The translations under genes and the position numbers were made by a program. From UBA2336 sp036787955 (lineage in GTDB: Bacteria > Bacteroidota > Bacteroidia > Cytophagales > Cyclobacteriaceae): a DNA stretch of 64,000 bases. The DNA is taken from contig DAIQOI010000002.1 in NCBI GenBank assembly GCA_036787955.1, positions 186,001 through 250,000 on the forward strand. The letters are read 5' to 3'. Positions 1-10,072 of the stretch are shown one piece after another. The number at the start of each line of letters is the position of its first letter. The first letter of the stretch is position 1. Under the pieces are notes generated by a model, which did no database searches, was not told the DNA's origin, and worked only from the letters and a program-made list of their open reading frames with translations.

Positions 1-1152
1 CGATCCGTAAGGAGTGCTGTTGGCAACAGGTCCTATCATGTATTCTCCTGATGCAGAGTTAAAGTACACAAAATAGGTACCTCCTGTAGGGATAGGAATA
101 TTTGGTCCGTTGCCAATGCCATATCCGCTCGGATAGGTAGTTGAGCCCCAGTTGGTACTCCACGAGGCATCGGCCCGGAATTTCACTTCACCGGCTGAAA
201 AATTGATTGTGCCTGTCCAAATGTGCGCGCCCGCACCTGTCGGGGCACTTCGGGTCAGGAATTTCTCATCGCTGTCCGACCAGCCGCCAACACCTGTGCC
301 AATTACACCTATCTGCGAATAGGAGCCGCCAACGGGGGTAAAGGAATAAGCTCCCGTTTCATCGTTGAAGGTTACCCGGTAATATCCGTTAGAGGATATG
401 GGTATATCGGGGCCATTCTGAGTACCGGTTCCCGAGGGAAATGCATTGCTCCCCCAGTTGGTATCCCAGGAATCCATGGCACGGAATTTCACATATTCAC
501 CACCAACCAGATAGAGGGTAACTGTCCAGGTTGATCGGTCAACCCCGGTTGGGTCGAGCAGGCGCATGTCGGTGTCGGTGCTCCAGCCCCCCGGTGTGGC
601 ACTTCCGATAATACCTACCGAACAAAAGTTACCGCATTCGCTGGTGCGGTAGGTTGTGGCTTTGCGCTGGATGGCTGTTGAAAAAAGTGGCTCGTTATCT
701 ATTCCGTTTATGGAAGATTTAACCCGGAGATAAACAGTTGACTGCTCAAATGCTGGCAGGCCCAGCGCCAGCATGGCATCGTTTATTTGTTTTACCGTTA
801 CAGCAACCCAGCGGGTTGAGTTGGTCGTGGTTCCCTGCACTGTAACCAGCGTGCGGGTTTCAGCTACATCAAAGCTGGAAGAAGCCGAAATTTCCACATC
901 ATATCTAACCGATACAGGTATTCCGTAGTTGGCATTGTTCCATATGAAGGTCTCATATTCAGAAGCCTCTTCTTCCGGCCGAAGAACTTTTTCCGGTGCA
1001 GTTTCGGGACTCACCCATACCGGTGATACAAAATCAGCCGGATCGCCCAGTATAATTTTGTTGCTGTCATCTTCGCAGGCAGGCAACAGCAGCAAGCCCG
1101 CCAGGGTAAGTATTGCTCTTCTTAAAAATGCAGAAATCATATCTTTTTTCAT
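1..1152 (-). CDS. susE: SusE/SusF-like outer-membrane glycan-binding lipoprotein (3' end cut by window edge)
   Basis: The open frame starts at the ATG at 1152 (an in-frame ATG also lies at 1140) and runs off the left edge, so the C-terminus is missing. The N-terminus is a lipoprotein signal ending in LLLPAC followed by acidic residues, which suggests surface export as is usual for Sus lipoproteins. Residues about 35-165 look like a SusE N-terminal domain. Two tandem modules of about 110 residues follow, each with a pattern G-xG-GGWS...F-L-x(n)-W-T...VKFRA-x-SW-x-TNWGS and ending in a YxFT/YMIG strand. This repeated beta-sandwich is the SusE/SusF carbohydrate-binding arrangement. The gene lies 21 bp after susD and is the third gene of a leftward susCDE operon. 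Glycan specificity cannot be read from the sequence; the neighbouring alpha-glucosidase points to alpha-glucans. Confidence 0.85.
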   Translation of the reverse strand, partial: MKKDMISAFLRRAILTLAGLLLLPACEDDSNKIILGDPADFVSPVWVSPETAPEKVLRPEEEASEYETFIWNNANYGIPVSVRYDVEISASSSFDVAETRTLVTVQGTTTNSTRWVAVTVKQINDAMLALGLPAFEQSTVYLRVKSSINGIDNEPLFSTAIQRKATTYRTSECGNFCSVGIIGSATPGGWSTDTDMRLLDPTGVDRSTWTVTLYLVGGEYVKFRAMDSWDTNWGSNAFPSGTGTQNGPDIPISSNGYYRVTFNDETGAYSFTPVGGSYSQIGVIGTGVGGWSDSDEKFLTRSAPTGAGAHIWTGTINFSAGEVKFRADASWSTNWGSTTYPSGYGIGNGPNIPIPTGGTYFVYFNSASGEYMIGPVANSTPYGS

Positions 1153-1173
1153 TTTAATACCTGATTGTTCAGC

Positions 1174-2745
1174 TTAATAACCTGGGTTCTGTGTTAAAGT
1201 AGGGTTTGCAGCAATGTCGGCTGCCGGAATGGGAAACAGGTCGCGGTAAGAAGGTGTTGCAGTGCCTTCTTTCACATTACCTTTCCACGCCCACAGATAA
1301 CTTCCACCGGTGAACTTTCCAAAACGAATGAGGTCAGTTCTGCGGTGCCCCTCCCAGTACAGTTCACGGGCACGTTCGTCCAGTATAAAGTCTAAATTCA
1401 ATGAAGACAAGGTAATGTTGCCCGAGGTATTGCCGTATGCACGCTCCCTGATCTGGTTAACGTAAGTGAGGGCCTGGCTTAGTGAACCGCCCGTGCCACC
1501 GCGCAGGACAGCTTCCGCATACATCAGGTAGGCATCGGCCAGCCGGAACAAGGGATAATCGGTGTCAACGAAATCAGGGTGTGGGTTGGGTGGCAAATCA
1601 CCGCTCAGAGTCCGGTTTCGGAATTTGGTGATGGCATAGCCATCGGTAAACACACCCACATCATTTATTTCCAATGACTGCCCGTCGGTATAGAAAAGTG
1701 CCCTGCTATCGGCCCCCAGGTTAAACTTATTTACAACCTGCTTGGTAGTGCGGATTCCGGCCCAGGGGTTCTGTACTCCAAAGATATCCATGGAGTTCAT
1801 AGAACCACCAATTGAAGCATGAATTATAAACACCATGCCTCCATAGGTTTGCGTACGCTGGCCGTCATGATTAATAGCCAGTATAATTTCAGGGCTAGTG
1901 TGGTTATCGGCTGAAAAGTTGTGCCGGTAATTAGCTGCAAGGCTATAGGCCCCGGAAGCAAAGATTTTGTTCAAGGCGGTAATACATTCGGTGTATTTGG
2001 ATACACCTTTATAAACCTCGGCGTTGAGGTACAGCTTGGCCTGCAGCATCCATACGGCTGCCTTATCGGCACGGCCATATTCAAACTTCGGATCACCCAG
2101 ATCGTCCTCGATATCGATCAATTCGGCTTCGATGTAATCGAACAAATCACTGCGGGAAATCTGACGCGGAAAGTAAGAGCCGGGCCTATCGGCTTCGGTT
2201 ACAAAAGGCGGATTGCCAAATAAATCGATGGCATGATAGTAGGCCAGCGCACGTATAAATCGTGCCTCAGCATGATATTTCTGAATATCCGGGTCGGGGT
2301 TGCCGGCCGAAGCGCGGATAAATTCATTTGAAATAGCCACGGTGTACATAATCCGCGCGTACATGGCTGCAATAAATACATCGCTGGGCGTCCAGGAGTG
2401 CCAATGGAAATCCTTGATGGTCTGGTCATTCCACGAAATAACTGCTTCATCTGTGGTTAGTTCCTGACAGTACCAGTATGCTCGCAAGTACACACCAAAA
2501 CCTTCGTCAATACCCGATATATCGGGTTGTCCGGCTGGTCCCTGCTGCCCGCTCAGCACAAAGGAGGCGTACAGCTTGGCGAGGCCGCGTTTGAAATCGT
2601 CTTTGGTGCGATAAACATTCGAGGCGTTCAGCACATTCGGACCAAGGTCTTTTGGATCCAAATCACCAAGACACGAAGTAAGCAGCACAGCAGCTGCTGC
2701 CAGTATCGATGTATAGATTCGCTTCATCATAGTTTCGGCATTCAT
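1174..2745 (-). CDS. susD: SusD/RagB-family glycan-binding lipoprotein
   Basis: This 523-residue protein (or 517, if translation starts at the ATG at 2727, which gives a cleaner MKRIYTSIL signal) has a lipobox LLTSC followed by LGDLD. The tail has SusD family features: a FRLADAYLMYAEA helix, YVNQIRERAYG and LDERARELYWEGHRRTDLIRFG near the C-terminus, and many TPR-like helices. SusD proteins are outer-membrane lipoproteins that form a lid over a SusC channel and bind the glycan. It lies 15 bp downstream of susC and 21 bp upstream of susE, so the three are probably one transcript. The substrate is inferred as a maltodextrin from the divergent GH31 and MFS genes. Confidence 0.96.
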   Translation of the reverse strand: MNAETMMKRIYTSILAAAAVLLTSCLGDLDPKDLGPNVLNASNVYRTKDDFKRGLAKLYASFVLSGQQGPAGQPDISGIDEGFGVYLRAYWYCQELTTDEAVISWNDQTIKDFHWHSWTPSDVFIAAMYARIMYTVAISNEFIRASAGNPDPDIQKYHAEARFIRALAYYHAIDLFGNPPFVTEADRPGSYFPRQISRSDLFDYIEAELIDIEDDLGDPKFEYGRADKAAVWMLQAKLYLNAEVYKGVSKYTECITALNKIFASGAYSLAANYRHNFSADNHTSPEIILAINHDGQRTQTYGGMVFIIHASIGGSMNSMDIFGVQNPWAGIRTTKQVVNKFNLGADSRALFYTDGQSLEINDVGVFTDGYAITKFRNRTLSGDLPPNPHPDFVDTDYPLFRLADAYLMYAEAVLRGGTGGSLSQALTYVNQIRERAYGNTSGNITLSSLNLDFILDERARELYWEGHRRTDLIRFGKFTGGSYLWAWKGNVKEGTATPSYRDLFPIPAADIAANPTLTQNPGY

Positions 2746-2760
2746 AAGGTTTAATATCGG

Positions 2761-5700
2761 TTAATAGGTCAGATTTACACCCACCAGAAATACACGTGGA
2801 CGCGGATACAGATTGTTGTCTATACCGTTGGGGATTTCCGGATCAATGCCGGAATATTTGGTAATCATAAAGGCATTCTGAACCGTTAAGCTGAAGCGGG
2901 CTTTGAGTTTCTGTCCTAAAAGTTCGTTTGTATTGTAGCCCAGGCTCATGTTATCCATCTTGAAGAAAGAGCCATTCTCCACATAAAAGTCGGACCAGTA
3001 CTGAGCGGCTTCAAACCCTGTGTCATAAATAAAGCGCCGCAGGTTGTTGAACGTAACGGTGTTGTTGTTGAAGGCCGCCTGATAGAAGGTGTTCGAGGCT
3101 CCGTTGTTATACACATAATTACCCAGGCTAACACGACCCGCCATGAAAAAATCAAAGTTTTTGTAACTCAGCATGGAGGTGAATCCCATGAGTACAATGG
3201 GTGCAGGCTGTTTGTAGTGATATTTGTTCAGTTGGTTGCTCACTACGCTTCCCCCATTACCGGTTCTGTCTACGTAAAAACCTTCAATGGGCCTGCCATT
3301 GGCATCGTATATCTGCTGGAATACAAAAAATGAATTTTGCGGAAATCCAACGTTGTTGTTTTGAATTGTGTTGCCTACACCACCGGATATACCTCCGATG
3401 TTAATACCCTGGTAATTGGGATCATCGGTAGCCGTAAGCTTGGTGATTTTATTCTTGTTGTGCGAAAGATTAAAGCCAATGTCCCAGGTTACTGCATTGG
3501 TTTTAATTGCCTTGGCATTCAGGGTCAGCTCCACACCGCGGTTTTCCAGGTTACCAATGTTGGTGGTTAGGAAGTTATTGAAGTTGCTGCCTGCTGGTAT
3601 TGGGATGGTATTGATCAGATCGCGTGATTCGCGGAAGTAATAATCCACCGATGCAGTAATCCGGTCAGAAATCAAACCAACGTCCACGCCTACGTTGTAG
3701 GTAATGGTCTCCTCCCACTTAAACGAGGCGTCATAGGCAGAGGGCCTGAAGGTCTGGTAGAACGTGTTGCCAAACTGGTACTGGGCTGTAGGCGTGCTGA
3801 GTAAATAAACGGGCAGGTACGGATATGCTCCCCCTACATCCTGTTGGCCGGTGATGCCGTAGCCCAGGCGCAACTTCAGGTCCGACAGGCTTTTAACATC
3901 GGCCAGGAAGTTTTCGGACTTGAGCCGCCAGGCCACTGCCAGAGCAGGAAAAACACCCCAGCGGTTTTCTTTGGCGAAGCGTGATGAACCATCGGTCCGA
4001 AGGGTGGCAGTCAACAGGTATTTGCCCTTGTAGTTGTAATTGGCTCTGCCAAAAAACGAAATGAGGTAGTTGGGGTTGGGAATGAATTTTCTGGGTGCAG
4101 GGTCGCCTTCCGTATTAAGCTCAAAATCGTAAAAGATCGATTCATCAAAGCTGCGGCTGAAATTTGAGCCATCGCGCTGGAAGCTCTGATAGGAATACCC
4201 GCCTGTGAAGTCAATTTTGTGATCATTCAAGACTTTGGTATAGTTCAGATAGAAATCGAACAGGCGCGACTGATTTTCTCCCGTATAATCTGTGCGTACA
4301 CCCAGCTCACTTGTCCACGGTGCAAGCGGTGACACATTGTTAAATCCGGTGCTTTTCGACTGATCAATGCCCATGTTCAGGTGCGCGCGGAGCTCGGGCA
4401 GGAAGCTAAACCGGTAGTCGGCCTGGAAATTGGCAATATACCGGAATACCTTGGAGCGGTTATCGGTCAGCTCCAGTCTTGCCACCGGATTTCGCGGTGC
4501 AATTGCACTGGCATCTGAGTTTGGATCGTTCGGATCAAGTGTCCATGTGAAGTAACCACCCCAGCGGGTGTTGCCGTTACGGACAGGCTGGGTGGGATCG
4601 AAAGATACAGCCGAGCCAATGGCGCCTTCATCGCCAAAATTATGACGCGTCTGCATGCCTTTAATACCTGCTGTAATGCGCAGGTTATCATTTAAAAACG
4701 AAGGCGAAACATTTATATTAAACGAGTGACGTTGCAAGCCTGTGGTTTTCAGTATCCCCTGCTGATCGGTGAAACCGTAAGAAACCCGGTAAGGAATATT
4801 TTGTGTGCTGCCCGACACACTCAGAAGGTGATCGGTTGATACTGCATTTCTGAATACTTCATCCTGCCAGTCGGTGTTTTCATTGCCCAACTTGGAAGCA
4901 GCGGCAGCATCAATACCATATTGCCCGACAAGACCATTTATCAGCTCGCGGAATTCATCGCCTGTAAGTACTTCAGCCTTCCGGGCCAGCGTGCTTAGCG
5001 AAACCTGCGCATTATAACTGAGTGTGGGTTTGCCTGCCGCACCTTTTTTGGTGGTGATGATAATGACCCCGTTGGAGGCCCGGGCACCGTAAATAGCTGT
5101 TGCCGATGCATCTTTAAGCACAGTGATGTTCTCAATATCGTTCGGGTTAATGGTGCTCAGTGAATTCGACATACCCGCCACTCCGCTGTTATCCAGCGGA
5201 AAGCCATCAACCACTATCAGCGGATCATTGCTGGCATTAACTGAAGAGCCCCCGCGAATCCGTATCTGTGCCCCGCTGCCAGGCGCCCCGCTACCTTGCG
5301 TAACCACCACACCTGCCACTTTGCCAAGCAACAAATCCTGAGGCGAGGTCATTACGCCTTTGTTGAAGGAAGCCTGCCCCACAGACACAACCGAACCGGT
5401 AAGATCTTTCTTTTCAACCTGGCCATAGCCCACCACCACAACTTCCTGAAGGGCCGTAACATCCACCTGAAGATTAACATTGATGGTGCTTTGATTACCC
5501 ACCGTTACTTCCTGGGTGGCATACCCCACAAACGAGAAAACCAGGACGGCATTGCTGCCGCTTACCTGCAGGGTAAACCTCCCGTCTGAGTCGGTAACCG
5601 TTCCGTTGTTGGTTCCCTTTTCCAGCACATTCACGCCTGGAACAGGTGAGCCGTCATCGCTTGACGTAACTCTGCCGCTCACCGAGCGGCTCTGAGCCCA

Positions 5701-5775
5701 TGCGCCCGTGCCTGCTCCCGTAACCAGAAACAGCACAAGGCAAAGTTTCATCACTAAGTGGTAGAATCTAATCAT
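2761..5775 (-). CDS. susC: SusC/RagA-family TonB-dependent outer-membrane transporter
   Basis: The protein has about 1004 residues. The ATG at 5775 is preferred over an upstream TTG at 5781; an ATG at 5751 is also possible. After a signal peptide ending near WAQS comes a carboxypeptidase-regulatory-like domain (SGRVTSSDDGSPVPGVNV, about residues 30-115), then the SusC plug with VVVGYGQVEKKDLTGSV and the IRIRGGSS and DPLIVVDGFPL signatures, and a long 22-strand type beta-barrel ending in a terminal aromatic (VGVNLTY). This family imports oligosaccharides together with SusD, using TonB energy. It is the first gene of a leftward operon with susD and susE. A LacI-type palindrome lies about 115 bp upstream. 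Confidence 0.97.
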   Translation of the reverse strand: MIRFYHLVMKLCLVLFLVTGAGTGAWAQSRSVSGRVTSSDDGSPVPGVNVLEKGTNNGTVTDSDGRFTLQVSGSNAVLVFSFVGYATQEVTVGNQSTINVNLQVDVTALQEVVVVGYGQVEKKDLTGSVVSVGQASFNKGVMTSPQDLLLGKVAGVVVTQGSGAPGSGAQIRIRGGSSVNASNDPLIVVDGFPLDNSGVAGMSNSLSTINPNDIENITVLKDASATAIYGARASNGVIIITTKKGAAGKPTLSYNAQVSLSTLARKAEVLTGDEFRELINGLVGQYGIDAAAASKLGNENTDWQDEVFRNAVSTDHLLSVSGSTQNIPYRVSYGFTDQQGILKTTGLQRHSFNINVSPSFLNDNLRITAGIKGMQTRHNFGDEGAIGSAVSFDPTQPVRNGNTRWGGYFTWTLDPNDPNSDASAIAPRNPVARLELTDNRSKVFRYIANFQADYRFSFLPELRAHLNMGIDQSKSTGFNNVSPLAPWTSELGVRTDYTGENQSRLFDFYLNYTKVLNDHKIDFTGGYSYQSFQRDGSNFSRSFDESIFYDFELNTEGDPAPRKFIPNPNYLISFFGRANYNYKGKYLLTATLRTDGSSRFAKENRWGVFPALAVAWRLKSENFLADVKSLSDLKLRLGYGITGQQDVGGAYPYLPVYLLSTPTAQYQFGNTFYQTFRPSAYDASFKWEETITYNVGVDVGLISDRITASVDYYFRESRDLINTIPIPAGSNFNNFLTTNIGNLENRGVELTLNAKAIKTNAVTWDIGFNLSHNKNKITKLTATDDPNYQGINIGGISGGVGNTIQNNNVGFPQNSFFVFQQIYDANGRPIEGFYVDRTGNGGSVVSNQLNKYHYKQPAPIVLMGFTSMLSYKNFDFFMAGRVSLGNYVYNNGASNTFYQAAFNNNTVTFNNLRRFIYDTGFEAAQYWSDFYVENGSFFKMDNMSLGYNTNELLGQKLKARFSLTVQNAFMITKYSGIDPEIPNGIDNNLYPRPRVFLVGVNLTY

Positions 5776-5888
5776 ATTCAACGCTTTTTTTTTTCAGAAT
5801 TTTATTTGCCTAAAGTTTAGATTTTGTTCATCCGCAATATTCTAAAATTTGCAAACTGAAAAGTAAAATCTCCTTCAATTTTTTTTGG

Positions 5889-5908
5889 AATCGATTGCGA
5901 AATCGTTT
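5889..5908. promoter_or_regulatory. Putative LacI-family operator between susC and the GH31 gene
   Basis: The 20-bp site AATCGATTGCGAAATCGTTT is an imperfect palindrome: 8 of 10 positions match between half-sites, with CG near the centre, the hallmark of LacI/GalR-type operators. It sits in the 231-bp gap between the divergent susC and GH31 genes, so one bound regulator could control both arms. No LacI gene is present in the window, so the regulator is inferred to be elsewhere. Confidence 0.5.
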
Positions 5909-6006
5909 GAGGTTAAATGGATGTTTGAATTGCGCAATCAGAACTATCAATTATAGAAAAACCGAAGTGTATTCATCATATTTGTTGCCCGTTCAATCTG
6001 CGCTTT

Positions 6007-8406
6007 ATGACAATGCCACCCAAAAATACATTTCAACACGCCGGCAAAATTTTGCACGCAGCTTTCAGCAAAAACAGCCTTGCCATAAAAACCGAAAACG
6101 CCGAGGCGGAGATTTCATTTTTCAACCACAACATAGCACGGATTTTAATTTGCAAGCCGGGCCAGCAACGCACACCCTCCTACGCTGTCGTTGCCAGGCC
6201 CGATGATATAAATCTGCAGCATACGGATGCAGATGACGTTGTTACTTTGCAATCCGGTTCTTTTCAGATTAAAATCCAGAAGAAAAGATTTGGCCTCACG
6301 TTTCTTACTCTTTCCGGTGAGGTCATCAGTCAGGACGATGATGCTTTTGGTACCGGCTGGATTGGCGAGCAGGTAACTACTTATAAGAAGCTACAGGAAA
6401 ATGAGAAGTTTATTGGTTTGGGTGAAAAAACCGGCCCGCTCAACCGGCGAGGACACGGTTATCAGAACTGGAACACAGATGCCTTTGCCTACCATGCCGG
6501 CACCGACCCCTTGTATTGCTCCATTCCCTTTTACATGGGCATTCACCACGGCCTTGTGTATGGCGTATTCTTCGATAATTCATATAAAACTTTTTTCAAC
6601 TTCGGGGCTTCCAACGATCGCTTTGCCTGTTTCTCGGCCGACAGCGGTCTGATGGATTACTATTTTATTTATGGCAACACGGTAGCCGATATTCTGCGTG
6701 AGTATACCTGGCTAACCGGAAGAATGCCCTTGCCCCCAATCTGGGGCTTAGGTTATCAGCAATGTCGTTACAGCTATTACCCCGAAGCCGAAGCCATGGG
6801 TGTGGCACGAACCTTCCGCGAAAAACAGATTCCCTGCGATGCGTTGGTTTTCGATATCCATTACATGGATCGCTACAAAATATTCACATGGGATACATTG
6901 CGGTTTCCCAACCCCGCTGCAATGATTAGCCGCCTCAAGGAAATGGCTTTCGAAGCAGTGCTGATGTGCGACCCGGGGATAAAGGCAGAGCCCGGCTACG
7001 AACCCTACGAGGATGGCAAGTCAAAAGACGTGTTCCTTAAATATCCCGATGGCACCTATTACACCGGCCAGGTATGGCCCGGTTGGTGCCACTTTCCCGA
7101 TTTTTCAAAACCCGATACCCGAAGCTGGTGGAAGGAAAAACTCAAAGCCTATACCAACCTGGGAATTGAGGGTTTCTGGAACGACATGAACGAAATAGCC
7201 ACGTGGGGTAACATGCTGCCTGAATTAATTGAGTGTGATTTCGATGGCAACCTCACCACCATGCGCGAAGGTCGCAACGTTTATGGTTTGCTCATGGCAC
7301 GCAGCACCTATGAAGCAGCCTGCAGTCTCTTGAACAAACGACCCTTCAACCTGACCCGTTCAGGTTTTGCGGGCATTCAGCGCTATGCAGCTGTATGGAC
7401 AGGCGACAATGTGGCTTACGATGAGCACATGTTGCTGGGAGTACGCCTGGTAAACAGCCTGGGTCTATCCGGAGTGGCCTTTGCCGGTTATGATGTAGGA
7501 GGTTTTGTAGGCAATGCCGACACCCGCCTGTTTGTCCGGTGGTTTTCCATTGGCAGTTTTTCACCCTTCTTCCGGGGGCACACCATGATAAACACCCGCG
7601 ATGCCGAACCCTGGACATTCGGAGAAGAGGCAGAACAAATATGCCGCAACTATGCAAGGTTCCGCTACAGGCTTCTGCCCTACCTGTATTCTGTGTTTTA
7701 TGAAGCAACCCAGACCGGCTTACCGGTACAGCGCTCATTGGCGATCGATTATTCGCATGATGTAAAAATTTATGAGCCGTTGTATCAGAATGAATACCTG
7801 TTCGGACCCAACCTGCTGGTGGCACCTGTAGAAAGCAACCGCGACATCGCAAAGGTTTACCTTCCGGCCGGCAAATGGTACTATCTATACAATGGCACTG
7901 CGTTCGATGGAAATACCGAGGTGCTTATCGAAAGCCCCCTCACCCGCCTTCCGGTTTTTGTCAAAGCAGGAGCCATTATTCCCATGACCAGGCCGGGACA
8001 ACATACCCGCGAAAGATCAGATACCATGGAGCTTCATGTCTATGCAGGTTCTGATTCGTCATTCTGCCTGTATCAGGATGACGGAGAAACGTTCCGCTAC
8101 CGCCATGATGAATTCTATAAAAGACTGGTGAAATTTTATCCGTCTGAAAACACCCTTCTCATCGAAAAACCCGAAGGAACCTACGCACCGTCCTTTACCA
8201 CGTGGAAAGTTTTATTTCATGGTTTTACCGGGAACCTTTCATTTCACATGAATGGTAACCCTGTACAGCATGTTTATGAAAAAATACGTTTCTTCGAGCC
8301 ATTGGAAAAGTTCGACCCGATAAGCGATCCGGAGCCGGCTATGGAAGAGGCTGTTGTAACTATTACTTTCCCGGAATCCGAACACGAAATACGAATTCAA
8401 TGGTAA
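6007..8406 (+). CDS. GH31 family alpha-glucosidase
   Basis: The 799-residue protein has the glycoside hydrolase 31 nucleophile motif GFWNDMNE (D393) and the acid/base segment VWTGDN (D467). It also shows the usual (beta/alpha)8 landmarks: PPIWGLGYQQCRYSYYP, FDIHYMD, and FSPFFRGH after the catalytic residues. The N-terminal beta-sandwich and the C-terminal beta domains account for the remaining length, normal for the family. No signal peptide is evident, so it is probably cytoplasmic and would release glucose from imported oligosaccharides; other GH31 specificities such as alpha-xylosidase cannot be excluded. The MFS gene follows after 6 bp, indicating an operon. Start ATG at 6007; an ATG at 6013 is also possible. 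Confidence 0.95.
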   Translation: MTMPPKNTFQHAGKILHAAFSKNSLAIKTENAEAEISFFNHNIARILICKPGQQRTPSYAVVARPDDINLQHTDADDVVTLQSGSFQIKIQKKRFGLTFLTLSGEVISQDDDAFGTGWIGEQVTTYKKLQENEKFIGLGEKTGPLNRRGHGYQNWNTDAFAYHAGTDPLYCSIPFYMGIHHGLVYGVFFDNSYKTFFNFGASNDRFACFSADSGLMDYYFIYGNTVADILREYTWLTGRMPLPPIWGLGYQQCRYSYYPEAEAMGVARTFREKQIPCDALVFDIHYMDRYKIFTWDTLRFPNPAAMISRLKEMAFEAVLMCDPGIKAEPGYEPYEDGKSKDVFLKYPDGTYYTGQVWPGWCHFPDFSKPDTRSWWKEKLKAYTNLGIEGFWNDMNEIATWGNMLPELIECDFDGNLTTMREGRNVYGLLMARSTYEAACSLLNKRPFNLTRSGFAGIQRYAAVWTGDNVAYDEHMLLGVRLVNSLGLSGVAFAGYDVGGFVGNADTRLFVRWFSIGSFSPFFRGHTMINTRDAEPWTFGEEAEQICRNYARFRYRLLPYLYSVFYEATQTGLPVQRSLAIDYSHDVKIYEPLYQNEYLFGPNLLVAPVESNRDIAKVYLPAGKWYYLYNGTAFDGNTEVLIESPLTRLPVFVKAGAIIPMTRPGQHTRERSDTMELHVYAGSDSSFCLYQDDGETFRYRHDEFYKRLVKFYPSENTLLIEKPEGTYAPSFTTWKVLFHGFTGNLSFHMNGNPVQHVYEKIRFFEPLEKFDPISDPEPAMEEAVVTITFPESEHEIRIQW

Positions 8407-8412
8407 CCACGC

Positions 8413-9936
8413 ATGGAAACACATAAGCCCCGCCTGTCTTTCTGGCAAATATGGAACATGAGCTTTGGCTTTCTGGGTATTCAGTTCGGCTTTGCTCTGC
8501 AGAATGCCAATACCAGCCGCATATTTCAAACGCTTGGAGCACAACCCGATGACCTGGCGGCATACTGGCTGGCGGCACCCATAACAGGCCTGATTGTACA
8601 ACCTATTGTTGGCTTTTACAGCGACCGGACCTGGCATCCATCCTGGGGGCGCAGACGCCCCTATTTTGCAGTGGGCGCGTTGCTGGCTTCGCTTGCCTTG
8701 TGTTTCATGCCAAACTCTCCGGCGTTGTGGGTGGCTGTGGGTATGCTGTGGATTATGGATGCATCCATCAACATCAGCATGGAGCCGTTCCGCGCTTTCG
8801 TGGGCGATATGCTGCCCCCCGCTCAAAGAACCACAGGCTTTGCCATGCAGAGCTTCTTTATCGGAACGGGTGCTGTGATAGCATCGTTGTTACCGTTTGT
8901 GTTCACCAACTGGCTCAATATACCCAACACCGCTGCTGAAGGAGTGGTACCCCAATCTGTAAAGTATGCCTTTTATACCGGAGGGTTTGCGTTGCTGGTT
9001 ACAGTGATGTGGACTGTTTTTTCAACCAAAGAATACCCACCTACACCGGAACAGCACGAACGGCTTCGCAACCGGGAAAAAAGAAAACTGTTAAGAGAAA
9101 CGGAAGAATACCAAAAATTGATTCGCAGCGGTGCTTTACTGATAGCAGCAGGCCTGGTAACCGGCTTCATTATTTCAAAATCAGTTGTCGAAAAAGAACT
9201 CTTTTTGCTGCCAGCCGGCATGATAGCTTTCGGTTTCGTTTTCCTGCTTGCTTCGTATTACATAAAAAACAAACAATCCTATCTGGGTATAGTGCACATG
9301 GCTGTTGATTTTCTGAATATGCCAAAAACCATGGTGCAGCTTGCCATAGTTCAGTTTTTTTCATGGTTCGCACTCTTTTCCATGTGGATATATACCACCC
9401 CGGCAGTGACCAGGTACTTTTACCATGCAACTGATACGTTTGGCCAGGCTTTTAACGATGGTGCCGACTGGGTCAATTTTCTGTTTGCAGTTTATAACGG
9501 TGTGGCAGCGCTTGCTGCCTTCGCTATACCGGTCTTAGCCCGCTATACCAGCCGAAGGATAACCCACCTTATAGCCCTGTGCCTGGGTGGCGCAGGCCTG
9601 CTGTCTTTTTATTTTTTCACTGATCCGCAATGGCTCATCCTGTCCATGGTTGGAGTAGGTATAGCATGGGCAAGCATCTTGTCCGTTCCGTACGCCATGC
9701 TGTCGGGGTCGCTGCCAAGCGAAAAGATGGGGTATTATATGGGTGTTTTTAACTTCTTCATCGTCATTCCGCAAATCATTGCAGGTACCGTGCTGGGATT
9801 CATGGTGAACCGGATTTTCGAAGGCGAAACTATTTTCGTTCTGATTGCAGGCGGAATCAGCATGATGGTGGCCGGCATACTGAGCCTGCGCGTAGACGAC
9901 CAGGACGAGATCAAACTTAAACGCCCTTCAGCCTAA
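8413..9936 (+). CDS. MFS sugar transporter, sucrose/maltose carrier type
   Basis: The 507-residue protein is a 12-helix major facilitator. The loop after helix 2 has SDRTWHPSWGRRRPY (D71-R72, GRRRP near 79-83), the form seen in plant SUC-type and SLC45-like sugar/H+ symporters and in the bacterial maltose carriers related to them. LSFWQIWNMSFGFLGIQFG in helix 1 is also typical of this subgroup. It is translationally close to the GH31 gene (6 bp), which suggests inner-membrane import of maltose, isomaltose or a similar disaccharide that the hydrolase then splits. A charged cytoplasmic loop of about 40 residues lies between helices 6 and 7. Confidence 0.93.
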   Translation: METHKPRLSFWQIWNMSFGFLGIQFGFALQNANTSRIFQTLGAQPDDLAAYWLAAPITGLIVQPIVGFYSDRTWHPSWGRRRPYFAVGALLASLALCFMPNSPALWVAVGMLWIMDASINISMEPFRAFVGDMLPPAQRTTGFAMQSFFIGTGAVIASLLPFVFTNWLNIPNTAAEGVVPQSVKYAFYTGGFALLVTVMWTVFSTKEYPPTPEQHERLRNREKRKLLRETEEYQKLIRSGALLIAAGLVTGFIISKSVVEKELFLLPAGMIAFGFVFLLASYYIKNKQSYLGIVHMAVDFLNMPKTMVQLAIVQFFSWFALFSMWIYTTPAVTRYFYHATDTFGQAFNDGADWVNFLFAVYNGVAALAAFAIPVLARYTSRRITHLIALCLGGAGLLSFYFFTDPQWLILSMVGVGIAWASILSVPYAMLSGSLPSEKMGYYMGVFNFFIVIPQIIAGTVLGFMVNRIFEGETIFVLIAGGISMMVAGILSLRVDDQDEIKLKRPSA

Positions 9937-10072
9937 AACATGCTTCTGCCAGCTTTAAGTCCCTGAGCTCTTCGTACCAAAAAATCATCAATTTCATGCG
10001 TGGGCAGCTACTTTTAATTTTTACGCACCTAAGCAGAAACGCTATATTCGGGGCAAAGTTTAGCCTTCTGTT

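Noticed and set aside
7346..7852. A 168-residue minus-strand frame inside the GH31 gene
   Set aside because: It opposes a gene with catalytic motifs and has cysteine- and arginine-rich chance composition.
8239..8826. A 195-residue minus-strand frame spanning the GH31/MFS junction
   Set aside because: It crosses two well-supported genes and matches no protein pattern.
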